Shown: positions 24,629 to 33,007 of the stretch, in pieces | Numbering within the stretch: position 1 is the first letter of the stretch | How the letters are laid out: every line of letters starts with the position of its first letter | From: Lentibacillus cibarius | GTDB taxonomy: Bacteria > Bacillota > Bacilli > Bacillales > Amphibacillaceae | Direction of reading: 5' to 3' | NCBI RefSeq assembly: GCF_005887555.1 | Contig: NZ_VCIA01000001.1 | Location: 3,100,001-3,164,000, forward strand | Length of the DNA: 64,000 bases | The notes under the pieces: model-generated | Told to the model about the DNA's origin: nothing | Seen by the model: only the letters and a program-made list of their open reading frames with translations | Databases searched by the model: none | Translations under genes and position numbers: made by a program

Positions 24629-25643
24629 CAATGTACTTGCTTATGTGCTGGCGCTAGCGTTCTTACTTATTTCGATGTTGACGGCTATATCCGTCGGCAG
24701 TGTTTCTGTTCCTGTATTAGATATCGTAAAGATCATTGGTGCAGACGTTTTTCGCTTACCGATAGCTGAACAGGTCGATCCGGTATATAAGAATATTGTT
24801 TCGCAAATTCGCTTGCCCAGAGTGCTTCTTGCTGGTTTAGTGGGGGCCTCTCTTGCCATTGCAGGAGCGGCTTTCCAGGGCCTGCTGCGAAATCCATTGG
24901 CAGATCCGTATATTTTAGGTGTCTCTTCCGGCGCTTCCGTGGGGGCAGTAGCAACATTGTTTTTTAATATATCGATTCCTTTGCTTGGGCTTTTTACGCT
25001 GCCGGTTGTAAGTATCATAACTGCTCTATTAACTATTTTACTTGTGTTGTTTTTTGCCAAAAGTGTTGATCGGACGATGCGGGTGGAGACGATTATCTTA
25101 ACAGGTATTATTTTCAGTTCATTTTTGGGTGCTTTTATATCCTTGATTATTGCATTGACAGGTGATGAATTACGGCAAATTATGGGCTGGTTGCTTGGCA
25201 GTGTATCGATGCGGGGGTGGAGTTATATTGGCATTATTATCCCGTTTTTCATCCTGGGATCTTTGTTACTTTTATTGAATTGCCGGGAGCTCAATGCGAT
25301 GTCATTCGGGGAAGAACGGGCGCAGCATCTCGGAGTCGACGTCGAAAAGCGGAAACTCGTGATTCTTGCTGCCGGCTCGATACTCACCGGTGCGGCAGTA
25401 GCTGTTTCCGGAGCCATCGGTTTTGTCGGATTGGTGATTCCTCACTTGACAAGGCGGTTATGGGGGCCGGATCATGTTCATCTTCTGCCTTTATCCATTT
25501 TAACCGGGGCCGGCTTTTTAATGCTGACAGATCTTATATCACGAACCATTATATCACCAACCATTCTGCCGATTGGCGTGATTACTGCATTAATTGGTGC
25601 ACCGGTGTTCGGACTTATCCTAATAAAACAACGAAAGGCATAA
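24600..25643 (+). CDS. btuC: Corrinoid ABC transporter permease BtuC-like
   Basis: About 347 residues with some ten membrane helices of the FecCD family. RLPRVLLAGLVGASLAIAGA and GLLRNPLADPYILGVSSGA at about 70-115 and GAIGFVGLVIPHLTRRLWGPDH near 280 are the family signatures. The start is uncertain: TTG at 24600 lies about ten bases after AAAGGAG, while GTG at 24579 is also in frame. Either way translation begins inside btuF. It forms the membrane channel with the ATPase half of the next protein. Confidence 0.9.
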   Translation: MFIRNFLKNNNVLAYVLALAFLLISMLTAISVGSVSVPVLDIVKIIGADVFRLPIAEQVDPVYKNIVSQIRLPRVLLAGLVGASLAIAGAAFQGLLRNPLADPYILGVSSGASVGAVATLFFNISIPLLGLFTLPVVSIITALLTILLVLFFAKSVDRTMRVETIILTGIIFSSFLGAFISLIIALTGDELRQIMGWLLGSVSMRGWSYIGIIIPFFILGSLLLLLNCRELNAMSFGEERAQHLGVDVEKRKLVILAAGSILTGAAVAVSGAIGFVGLVIPHLTRRLWGPDHVHLLPLSILTGAGFLMLTDLISRTIISPTILPIGVITALIGAPVFGLILIKQRKA

Positions 25644-25741
25644 AGAACGGACGGCTTTTGCATCGAGTATTACGAAAACCGAAAAAGTCGCGCGGCCCGG
25701 CCCGAAAGTCGCGCGGCCCCAAGGAGAGGAGGTGTGCTGTT

Positions 25742-27202
25742 ATGTTGAACTTGGAGCATGTTTCTGGCGGCTATGATGGGCAGACAGTTATTAAAGATAT
25801 CAGTTTTTCTGTTTCGCCGGGAGAGTTTTTTGGAATATTGGGCCCCAATGGGAGTGGCAAAACGACGCTTTTGAAAATGGTGAGTGGTTTAATCCCTTGC
25901 ATGTCCGGTTCTGTTCAGATTAATAACAAAAATATACGCCATTTTTCGCGAAAAGCTTTGGCTAAGCAAATGGCAGTTCTCCCTCAGCTTACGGCACATG
26001 CGTTTTCCTATACGGTCAGGGACACAGTTGCGCTAGGGAGGTATGCCCATCATCAAGGTTTTTTTCAGACGTGGACCGCTGAGGATGAACATGTGCTTCA
26101 GACTGTCATGGAGCAAACGAATATTACGAACTTTCAGGATGAGGCGGTGCAGGAATTATCAGGTGGGGAACAGCAACGGGTATTTTTAGCACAGGCATTA
26201 GCCCAGCAGCCGAATTTATTATTACTTGATGAACCGACCAACCATCTGGATTTAGCCTATCAAAAGGATTTGCTGGATCTATTGAAAAAAGGGGCGAGAC
26301 AAGAGGGATTAACTGTTGTTTCTATTTTTCATGATTTGAATCTGGCTAGCTTGTACTGTGACCGGCTGTTGTTGTTGCATGACGGTCAAAAGCGGGCTTT
26401 GCATACACCTGATGGCGTGTTGACAGAGGGCCTGATTAAAGAAGTATACCAAACGGATGTGACCAAACATCCACATCCGGCTGTCGCTAAACCACAAATG
26501 CATTTGCTTCCTGATGAGGATGATATTTCAGCTGAAGAAGTAAGCATTGGCCCTTCCATGTTACATGTTAAGCAGGAGTATATTAGCTTGGCCGCACCAA
26601 CTTCACTACGAACATTATCTTCGGGTGTATGTGGAGCTGGCTTTGGCTGGAACAGTGCTTTTGTTAATCGTCATGTAGCAAACAACTATGATTGTTCGGA
26701 TCCTGAGGGCGAGATGCGGTGTTATCTTGAAAAAAACGGCTTCGACACATCCTGTACAGTCGGCATGATGACAGCGGTTCAGCTAGCAGATGTTGCTTAT
26801 GGCTTTTGGGAAAACGATCACGTCTCTCTTTTTACCGTCGTAACAGCTGGTGTCGGGAATGCAACTGACGGTACACGTTCTGCCGGGGGACGTCACCCGA
26901 TGACGCAAGGTACGATTAATACATGGTTGTTTATCAACGGACACGTAACGGAAGAAGCGTTCATCCAGGCTATCATAACCGCAACAGAGGCAAAAGCCCA
27001 GGTGTTACGTGAATTGGCTATTACAGATGAAAATACGGGCACCATCGCAACGGGGACTTCAACAGATAGTGTTCTGGTTGCTGCTACTCAACAAGGACAA
27101 ACACTGTCCTATGCAGGAACCGCTACAGCACTTGGTCAATTAATCGGAAAAAGTGTTTATACAGAAACAAAAAAAGCAATTCAGCGTTACCAGGCGAGGT
27201 AA
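25742..27202 (+). CDS. btuD-cbiZ: Fusion of corrinoid ABC transporter ATPase (BtuD) and adenosylcobinamide amidohydrolase (CbiZ)
   Basis: 486 residues. The N-terminal ABC ATPase has Walker A GPNGSGKT (34-41), signature LSGGEQQR (139-146) and Walker B LLLLDEP (159-165). From about 275 to the end a CbiZ domain follows (TSLRTLSSGVCGAGFGWNSA, FTVVTAGVGNATDGTRSAGG). CbiZ cuts the aminopropanol side chain off adenosylcobinamide to give adenosylcobyric acid. The fusion couples import to remodelling. The ATG follows GGAGAGGAGGTG. The 98-base gap after btuC holds a 15-bp direct repeat (AAAGTCGCGCGGCCC) of unusual GC content. Confidence 0.93.
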   Translation: MLNLEHVSGGYDGQTVIKDISFSVSPGEFFGILGPNGSGKTTLLKMVSGLIPCMSGSVQINNKNIRHFSRKALAKQMAVLPQLTAHAFSYTVRDTVALGRYAHHQGFFQTWTAEDEHVLQTVMEQTNITNFQDEAVQELSGGEQQRVFLAQALAQQPNLLLLDEPTNHLDLAYQKDLLDLLKKGARQEGLTVVSIFHDLNLASLYCDRLLLLHDGQKRALHTPDGVLTEGLIKEVYQTDVTKHPHPAVAKPQMHLLPDEDDISAEEVSIGPSMLHVKQEYISLAAPTSLRTLSSGVCGAGFGWNSAFVNRHVANNYDCSDPEGEMRCYLEKNGFDTSCTVGMMTAVQLADVAYGFWENDHVSLFTVVTAGVGNATDGTRSAGGRHPMTQGTINTWLFINGHVTEEAFIQAIITATEAKAQVLRELAITDENTGTIATGTSTDSVLVAATQQGQTLSYAGTATALGQLIGKSVYTETKKAIQRYQAR

Positions 27203-27205
27203 GAC

Positions 27206-28171
27206 ATGGTCATTTATCATTTAATCAGTCTGACCCTAGCCGTGATGATAGATCGGATGATTGGCGATCCACCTTCTTGGCCACACCCCGTACGCTGGAT
27301 CGGCTGGCTTATTTCATGGCTGGATCGTCGTTTGAATAAAGGATTCTTTAAAAAGGCTAAAGGGGCTTTGCTGTTAGTTGTTATTGTGGTAACTGTATTT
27401 TCTATGACATGCTTGGTTGTGTGGGGAGCTTATCAATTTCATGCCATAGCTGGAATTGCCGTCGAATCGGTAATGATGGCAACAACCATTGCACAAAATG
27501 ATTTGAAAAAAGCTGCGATGAATGTTTATCAGCCATTAAAGCAAGGAGATATCGTAACAGCCAGACAGCGGGTGTCCATGATTGTCGGCAGGGACACCGA
27601 ATCAATGAATGAAAGCGGGATTACGCGGGCAACTGTTGAGACCATTGCAGAAAATATTAGCGATGGGATTACGGCTCCATTATTTTGGGCACTTATAGGC
27701 GGTGCGCCATTGGCAATGGTTTATCGCGCTGTTAATACGTGTGACTCGATGGTAGGATACGAAAATGTACAATACAGTGCATTCGGCTGGGCGTCTGCCC
27801 GGTTGGATGATGTACTTAATTGGCTCCCAAGCCGCATTACCGGTTTTTGTATGCTTGCCACCACCTCCTCTCCGCACATGACGAAGCAGCAGGTGTTTCA
27901 TGATTTGAAAATAGAGGCAAAAAAGCATCCAAGTCCGAATAGCGGATGGGGGGAGGCTGCGGTTGCTCTTCTTTTGGGTGTGCAACTGGGCGGAACTAAC
28001 TATTATCAGGGCGTGAAATCGGAGCGTGCGGTTATGGGGCGACCGTGGGAAAACTTGCAAAAAGATCATATAAAAGCTGCCCTCACCGTCATGGCACGTT
28101 CAGTAAGATTATTTTTAATACTTTTATGGATAGGGGGAGGATGTTATGCAATTACCGGCACATGGCTCTAA
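27206..28171 (+). CDS. cbiB: Adenosylcobinamide-phosphate synthase CbiB
   Basis: A 321-residue membrane protein, the usual length. MIDRMIGDPPSWPHPVRWIGWLIS at the start, VGRDTESMNESGITRATVETIAENISDG at about 130-157 and the C-terminal hydrophobic helix are family hallmarks. It joins adenosylcobyric acid with aminopropanol phosphate, the step following CbiZ remodelling. It begins three bases after the previous stop and overlaps cobD by 26 bases. Confidence 0.94.
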   Translation: MVIYHLISLTLAVMIDRMIGDPPSWPHPVRWIGWLISWLDRRLNKGFFKKAKGALLLVVIVVTVFSMTCLVVWGAYQFHAIAGIAVESVMMATTIAQNDLKKAAMNVYQPLKQGDIVTARQRVSMIVGRDTESMNESGITRATVETIAENISDGITAPLFWALIGGAPLAMVYRAVNTCDSMVGYENVQYSAFGWASARLDDVLNWLPSRITGFCMLATTSSPHMTKQQVFHDLKIEAKKHPSPNSGWGEAAVALLLGVQLGGTNYYQGVKSERAVMGRPWENLQKDHIKAALTVMARSVRLFLILLWIGGGCYAITGTWL

Positions 28172-29222
28172 TCCGGATCATCTGTTTAAAGCTTTGGATA
28201 TGGAACCGCCCGCGGAAATGGTGGATTTCAGTGTCAATATTAATCCTTTAGGTGCACCTAGAGAAATCAAACACCACTGGCAAAACTGGCTGGGAGATAT
28301 TGCTGATTACCCAGACCCATCAGCCGCACAACTGAAACAGGCTATTGCTGCCAATGAAGGTGTAAGAGAGGCGTGTCTGCTGATCGGAAATGGCGCATCC
28401 GAACTCATTACGTTAATTGCCCGTTATCTTTACGGAAAAAAGGTGCTAATCATCCACCCGGCTTTTTCCGAATATGCGTCTGCTTGCAAGAACGAACATT
28501 GCACCATTTTTTACCATATCGTTCATCCACCGAATTGGCAGTTGAAGAAAGCTTCATTGGAACAGGAGATAAAGGCTGTTGATGCCGTGTTCTTTTGCCA
28601 TCCTAATAATCCGACTGGTGTGCAATATGATAGTTCAACTATTGATTGGCTTATTGATACATGCCACCAGGCCAAAACCTTGTTAATCATCGATGAGGCA
28701 TTTTATGATTTTTCATCCAATCCCATTTCGTCCATGAAGCAGGCTAGTCAATCACCATACTTATTGGTATTGCGTTCATTGACAAAAATGTATAGTATTG
28801 CCGGATTGCGCCTGGGTTTTCTGGCGGGACATCCGGAACTGCTTGCACGAATCGGAACAAGCCAGCCGCATTGGAGCGTCAATGCCATCGCTTTAAAAGC
28901 TGGGGCCGTGTGCCTGAATAATCATCAGCATAGTAAACAAACCCGCGCGTATATATCAGCTGAGAGAGAACGATTGTTTTCTTACTTCAAGGAAAATAAT
29001 TTTCAGCACAGTCCAGGGTCGGTCAATTTTTACCTTATCCGAGATCCTTCATTGGGCGATCAGCAGGAATTGTTCTTGTTTTTATTGCGAAGCGGGATTG
29101 TTCTCCGGCACACGTATAATTTTCCCGGGCTTGAAGGAAAGTGGTTGCGTGCGGCAATTAAAAAAGAAGCGGAAAACAATTGGTTGATGGAGGCACTATC
29201 CGAATGGAAAAAGGGAAATTGA
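28146..29222 (+). CDS. cobD: L-threonine-O-3-phosphate decarboxylase CobD
   Basis: A 358-residue PLP enzyme of aminotransferase fold type I. VDFSVNINPLGAP at the N terminus, FFCHPNNPTGVQYD, LLIIDEAFYDF and the PLP-lysine segment RSLTKMYSIAGLRLG (about 211-225) are clear. It makes (R)-1-amino-2-propanol phosphate, the linker that CbiB attaches. GGGGGAGG lies five bases before the ATG; an ATG five bases earlier is out of frame. It overlaps cbiB and cobU. Confidence 0.92.
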   Translation: MQLPAHGSNPDHLFKALDMEPPAEMVDFSVNINPLGAPREIKHHWQNWLGDIADYPDPSAAQLKQAIAANEGVREACLLIGNGASELITLIARYLYGKKVLIIHPAFSEYASACKNEHCTIFYHIVHPPNWQLKKASLEQEIKAVDAVFFCHPNNPTGVQYDSSTIDWLIDTCHQAKTLLIIDEAFYDFSSNPISSMKQASQSPYLLVLRSLTKMYSIAGLRLGFLAGHPELLARIGTSQPHWSVNAIALKAGAVCLNNHQHSKQTRAYISAERERLFSYFKENNFQHSPGSVNFYLIRDPSLGDQQELFLFLLRSGIVLRHTYNFPGLEGKWLRAAIKKEAENNWLMEALSEWKKGN

Positions 29223-29764
29223 TTTTTGTCACAGGCGGGGTCCGGAGCGGAAAAAGCTCCTTTGCAGAAAACATGGCTATAAACTTAAGCCGGCAGTTGG
29301 AAGCAAACTTGCACTATATTGCGTGTGGTGTTCCTTCTGATGAGGAGATGATTGAACGGATTGCCCGTCACCGGGAAAACCGCACAAATGCATCCACACC
29401 CTGGAAAACATGGGAATGCCCGTATCATTTGCAGCGCATTTCCAACTATTTTTCGAAACAGGATATACTCGTACTGGATTGTGTTACCACCCTATTAAAC
29501 AATTATTTATTCGAGTGCAACATAGATGAGCCTGATCAGGTGATAGATTGTATTTCCATAGATATAGCCAGTCTCAAGCGCGCTTCTGCCGGGTTGATTG
29601 TTGTTTCTAATGAAGTTGCCCAAGGGATTCCTAATCAGGAGCCATTTATAAGGAACTATCAATCCATACTCGGTAATGTTCATCAAAACATCGTCAATCG
29701 GGCGGATGCTGCTTATCTAGTTGAAAACGGCATACCGATTTGTAAGAAAGGGGCCATGGCATGA
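29204..29764 (+). CDS. cobU: Adenosylcobinamide kinase / adenosylcobinamide-phosphate guanylyltransferase CobU
   Basis: A 186-residue enzyme with P-loop GGVRSGKSS near the N terminus, RIARHRENR with the conserved His thought to accept GMP, and LVLDCVTTLLNN and VSNEVAQGIPNQ later. It phosphorylates adenosylcobinamide and transfers GMP to form adenosylcobinamide-GDP. The ATG at 29204 follows GGAGG by ten bases and overlaps cobD by 19 bases. Some residues after position 110 are more divergent than usual. Confidence 0.9.
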   Translation: MEKGKLIFVTGGVRSGKSSFAENMAINLSRQLEANLHYIACGVPSDEEMIERIARHRENRTNASTPWKTWECPYHLQRISNYFSKQDILVLDCVTTLLNNYLFECNIDEPDQVIDCISIDIASLKRASAGLIVVSNEVAQGIPNQEPFIRNYQSILGNVHQNIVNRADAAYLVENGIPICKKGAMA

Positions 29765-30615
29765 AAGGGATGATGATTCAAGGAACAGCTTCCAATGTAG
29801 GGAAAAGTCTATTCACAACAGCATTGTGCCGGCTATTTGCTAATAAGGGATATACGGTAGCGCCGTTTAAAGCACAGAATATGTCCAATCGCACGATACA
29901 AACAGAAGACGGAAAGGAAATGAGTGTTGCGCAAGCGCAGCAAGCGAAAGCAGCGAATTACACGCCTTCTGTCCTCATGAATCCGATTATATTGAAGCCT
30001 GGTGAAAATCATCAGACCAAGGTGGTTTTTATGGGTGAGACAATGCGTACGATGGATGGCCGAGATTATCAACAAACGTATTACCATGACGCCAGACAAA
30101 CCATACAAGCGGCATTATCCCAGTTGGATCAAGCGGTTGATTTTACTTTCCTCGAAGGAGCGGGCAGTCCTGTGGAAATGAACCTGAAAGACTATGATCT
30201 TGCCAATATGGCGGTTGCCGAAATGGCTGATGTCTCTGTTATTCTTGTTGCTGACATTGACAAGGGTGGCGCGTTTGCGAGTATAGTTGGAACGCTGGCA
30301 CTATTTACGCAGAAAGAAAGAAATCGGGTCAAGGGATTGGTTATAAATAAGTTTCATGGCGATGTTTCCTCGTTTGCTTCGGGGCGTCAGTGGCTGGAGG
30401 ATTATACCGGTATCCCCGTTTTGGGTGTTATTCCTTACATCGATCACGACCTTGTTGAAGAGGATGGTATGATAGATGTAAGTACACTGGAAGCGCATAC
30501 GTCCGATCTAACCGACAAAGATGCTACATATGAAAAGCTGGCGGGGCATTTGGAAGCACATATCGACGTGGAAAAGCTATTATCGATCATGCTGGGTGAA
30601 GTACATGTTAACTAG
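29761..30615 (+). CDS. cobQ: Cobyric acid synthase CobQ/CbiP, ATPase half only (amidotransferase domain absent)
   Basis: 284 residues, where full CobQ has about 500. The N-terminal ATP-binding domain is intact: MMIQGTASNVGKSLFTTALCR (P-loop-like), PFKAQNMSNRT, AQAQQAKAA, EGAGSPVEMNL and DIDKGGAFASIVGTL. The protein stops just after the linker helix EKLAGHLEAHIDVEKLLSIM that normally leads into the glutamine amidotransferase. The next gene starts 11 bases before its stop, and no amidotransferase remnant is visible. De novo, CobQ amidates four side chains of the corrin ring. Without its glutaminase it may use ammonia, need a partner, or have a changed role in this salvage operon. Confidence 0.85.
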   Translation: MKGMMIQGTASNVGKSLFTTALCRLFANKGYTVAPFKAQNMSNRTIQTEDGKEMSVAQAQQAKAANYTPSVLMNPIILKPGENHQTKVVFMGETMRTMDGRDYQQTYYHDARQTIQAALSQLDQAVDFTFLEGAGSPVEMNLKDYDLANMAVAEMADVSVILVADIDKGGAFASIVGTLALFTQKERNRVKGLVINKFHGDVSSFASGRQWLEDYTGIPVLGVIPYIDHDLVEEDGMIDVSTLEAHTSDLTDKDATYEKLAGHLEAHIDVEKLLSIMLGEVHVN

Positions 30616-31411
30616 TTTACGAGGTATGTTTATAGGGATGGGCATCAATCTGCAGTTTTTTACAAGCATTCCCTTAAAAAAACAGCTCCCAATGAACCGT
30701 TTCTATTTGTCATATGCGTTACGGACTTTCCCGCTGCTTGGATTACTGCAGGGGGCGGTCTATACAATCGTTCTGTTTCTACTTCTGTATCATACATCTT
30801 TTTCTGATGTCATGATTACACTTTGTCTATGGCTTGTATTCATCCTTCTGTCGGGTGGCATTCACCTGGATGGCTTGATTGACGCAAGTGATGCCTATTT
30901 TTCATACCAGGATGTTAACAAGCGGCTGGACATTATGCAAGATCCTCGTGTCGGTGCGTTTGGCGTGTTGTCCGTTATTGTATTTCTCAGCGTGCGGTTC
31001 GTCATCTTATATGAGTTGACGACATTGGCAACTGCCTGGACGTTTCCGATGATCCTATTGGTTCCGTTTCTTGGAAAAATGCTGTTGGGAATCTATTTGC
31101 AACTGCTGCCGGCAGCTAGAAATCATGGGATGGCCCATTTTTTTAAACAAGGCTCCAGCCGGTTGAACTTGCCGATTTATGGGTTTTATGTAGTCATGAC
31201 GGGAATAGTGATCGCGCTTTTAAACGTTGAATTACTGCTATGCTATTTGATTCTTATAAGCAGCATGGTTGTTTTCGGATATATCAACAGCGGGAAAATA
31301 AAGAAACATTTCGGTGGTATATCAGGTGATACATTAGGGGCGAGTTCTGAAGGGATGGAGTTAGTGTTATGGATAGTCATGTGGCTGTTACACTCTTTCG
31401 CCATGGTGTGA
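30605..31411 (+). CDS. cobS: Adenosylcobinamide-GDP ribazoletransferase (cobalamin synthase) CobS
   Basis: A 268-residue membrane protein with about six or seven helices. LRGMFIGMGINLQFFTSIPL at the start, SGGIHLDGLIDASDAYFSY (metal-binding His/Asp) at about 83-101 and DPRVGAFGVLSVI at about 113-125 are diagnostic. It joins adenosylcobinamide-GDP to alpha-ribazole or its phosphate. The ATG at 30605 overlaps the cobQ stop by 11 bases; its 3' end overlaps cobC by 43 bases. Confidence 0.93.
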   Translation: MLTSLRGMFIGMGINLQFFTSIPLKKQLPMNRFYLSYALRTFPLLGLLQGAVYTIVLFLLLYHTSFSDVMITLCLWLVFILLSGGIHLDGLIDASDAYFSYQDVNKRLDIMQDPRVGAFGVLSVIVFLSVRFVILYELTTLATAWTFPMILLVPFLGKMLLGIYLQLLPAARNHGMAHFFKQGSSRLNLPIYGFYVVMTGIVIALLNVELLLCYLILISSMVVFGYINSGKIKKHFGGISGDTLGASSEGMELVLWIVMWLLHSFAMV

Positions 31412-31995
31412 CGACAGGAAATCTGGAAAAGAGATATATGGGCTGGAGTGATGCGCCGTTAACGCATGAAGCCGAATATGCATTGGAAGCGCTAAAAAGT
31501 AATCTGCCAAGCTACGACTTATGTGTAACAAGCGATTTATCCCGGTGCAGTCAAACGGCCGCTATCCTGTGTCCCGATTTACAGCACGTGGAAAGTCGAG
31601 CGTTTCGCGAAATGAACTTCGGCCAATGGGAACAGAAAACGTATGAGGAGCTTTGTCATGATGCAGTATATCAGAACTGGCTGAGTGATCCTTTTTCGAT
31701 AAGGCCGCCTCGTGGTGAAAGCTTTGCCGAAATGGAAAGAAGAGTAATGGAAGGCTGGCAGTCGCTAAAGCAAGCCATCGATGAACGAGGGCATCGGGAA
31801 ATCTTACTTGTCATACATGGCGGGGTGATCCGTTTGTTGTTAACGAAGCTGGCTAAGGAGGTGAAGCGTTTTTGGCAATGGAAAATCCCTCATAGCAGCG
31901 GAATCAGGCTTTGTTGGAACGGTTGTGGTTGGAAGGAGGATGCTCGATGCACTTCATTACAGGTGGTGCCTTCAACGGGAAACGAAAATGGGTGA
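31369..31995 (+). CDS. cobC: Alpha-ribazole phosphatase-like histidine phosphatase CobC
   Basis: A 208-residue histidine phosphatase. RHGVTTGNLEKRYMGW carries the catalytic His near residue 12; the second His is in LLVIHGGVIRLLL near 146. DLCVTSDLSRCSQTA and REMNFGQWEQ complete the family pattern. It removes the 5' phosphate from adenosylcobalamin phosphate or alpha-ribazole phosphate, the last step of the pathway. Large overlaps with both neighbours show tight packing. Confidence 0.87.
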   Translation: MDSHVAVTLFRHGVTTGNLEKRYMGWSDAPLTHEAEYALEALKSNLPSYDLCVTSDLSRCSQTAAILCPDLQHVESRAFREMNFGQWEQKTYEELCHDAVYQNWLSDPFSIRPPRGESFAEMERRVMEGWQSLKQAIDERGHREILLVIHGGVIRLLLTKLAKEVKRFWQWKIPHSSGIRLCWNGCGWKEDARCTSLQVVPSTGNENG

Positions 31996-32402
31996 AAAGA
32001 AATTATGCTATGGACCAATGCGTATGGTTGACTGCCTATGAAGCGGATTCCCTAACAATGCCGCCGAACGCTGACATCCCATCTGTTGTCGTATTGGAGG
32101 GCCTTGAAGAAGAGATACATACACGAATAAATCCAGTGCTATCACCTGATACAATACGTCAAGATGTCATGAATCAAATCGATCCCTGGTTGGCGTGGGA
32201 AGCGGCGGATAGCCACCGACGGCTTGTGATCATAGGAACGGATATTTCCAAGGGGATTGTCCCAATGGAAAAACGGGACCGGTTATGGCGGGACGTGACT
32301 GGATGGGTCTATCAGGATTTAGTAGAACGGGCGGAGCGGGCTGATGTGATCTGGTATGGCATGGAACAAACGATAAAACGAAATGATAGAAAGGGGAAAT
32401 AA
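31947..32402 (+). CDS. Second CobU/CobP-like protein
   Basis: A 151-residue protein starting at the ATG seven bases after AAGGAGG and overlapping cobC by 49 bases. It has a P-loop-like GGAFNGKRKWV at the N terminus, then VVVLEGLEEEIHTRI and RLVIIGTDISKGIVPMEKRDR, which resembles the end part of CobU (V-SNEV-G-VP). It lacks the CobU histidine segment seen in the first copy. Similar short CobU relatives accompany cobalamin operons in Bacillaceae. It may supply or tune the kinase activity; that is inference. Confidence 0.7.
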   Translation: MHFITGGAFNGKRKWVKRNYAMDQCVWLTAYEADSLTMPPNADIPSVVVLEGLEEEIHTRINPVLSPDTIRQDVMNQIDPWLAWEAADSHRRLVIIGTDISKGIVPMEKRDRLWRDVTGWVYQDLVERAERADVIWYGMEQTIKRNDRKGK

Positions 32403-33001
32403 TGATGCGACTTTATACAAAATCAGGTGACAAAGGGCAGACAAGTGTTATCGGCGGAAGAATGGACAAAGACGACGTTCGTGTGGAAGCATATGGAACC
32501 ATTGATGAGGTGAATTCGTTTGTTGGAAAGGCTATTTCGGAATTAGACAAGGAGATTTTTCCGGATATCATTGCAGACCTTGAGAAAATACAACACGAAT
32601 TATTTGACTGTGGCTCTGAATTATCGAATATCACGGAAAAACGCAAACATACATTAACCGAAGAACCAATTACGTACCTGGAAGATAAAATGGATGAATT
32701 AATTGATGAAGCACCGGAATTGGAACGGTTTATTTTACCGGGCGGTTCAGATGCCTCGGCGTCGATTCATATCGCCAGAACCGTTGCACGTCGGGCGGAA
32801 AGATTGATTGTCTCACTGATGAAAGCAGAAGATAAGATTTCACCTGTCCCATTAAAATATATGAATCGTTTGTCGGACTACTTTTTCGCTGCAGCACGGG
32901 TCATCAATGCTAGACTAGATGTTCCGGATGTCGAATACGCACGCAGCGCAAAGGTTTTCCGTGGAACCAATAAGAAGAACAAGGATGAAAAAAGGAGCTA
33001 A
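32402..33001 (+). CDS. pduO: Cob(I)alamin adenosyltransferase, PduO type
   Basis: A 199-residue protein with the PduO-type ATP-binding start YTKSGDKGQTSVIGG, EAYGTIDEVNSFVG, and the RTVARRAER and YMNRLSDYFF signatures near 120-165. It attaches the adenosyl group to reduced corrinoids. The lysine-rich tail (KKNKDEKRS) is outside the domain. It starts on the last base of the previous stop. It provides adenosylated corrinoids for CbiZ and CobU in the same operon. Confidence 0.95.
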   Translation: MMRLYTKSGDKGQTSVIGGRMDKDDVRVEAYGTIDEVNSFVGKAISELDKEIFPDIIADLEKIQHELFDCGSELSNITEKRKHTLTEEPITYLEDKMDELIDEAPELERFILPGGSDASASIHIARTVARRAERLIVSLMKAEDKISPVPLKYMNRLSDYFFAAARVINARLDVPDVEYARSAKVFRGTNKKNKDEKRS

Positions 33002-33007
33002 CCAGGG

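Noticed and set aside
25217..25741. N-terminal extension of the BtuD-CbiZ frame through btuC
   Set aside because: It is an out-of-frame reading of btuC; the ATG at 25742 has a strong ribosome site and begins the ABC domain.
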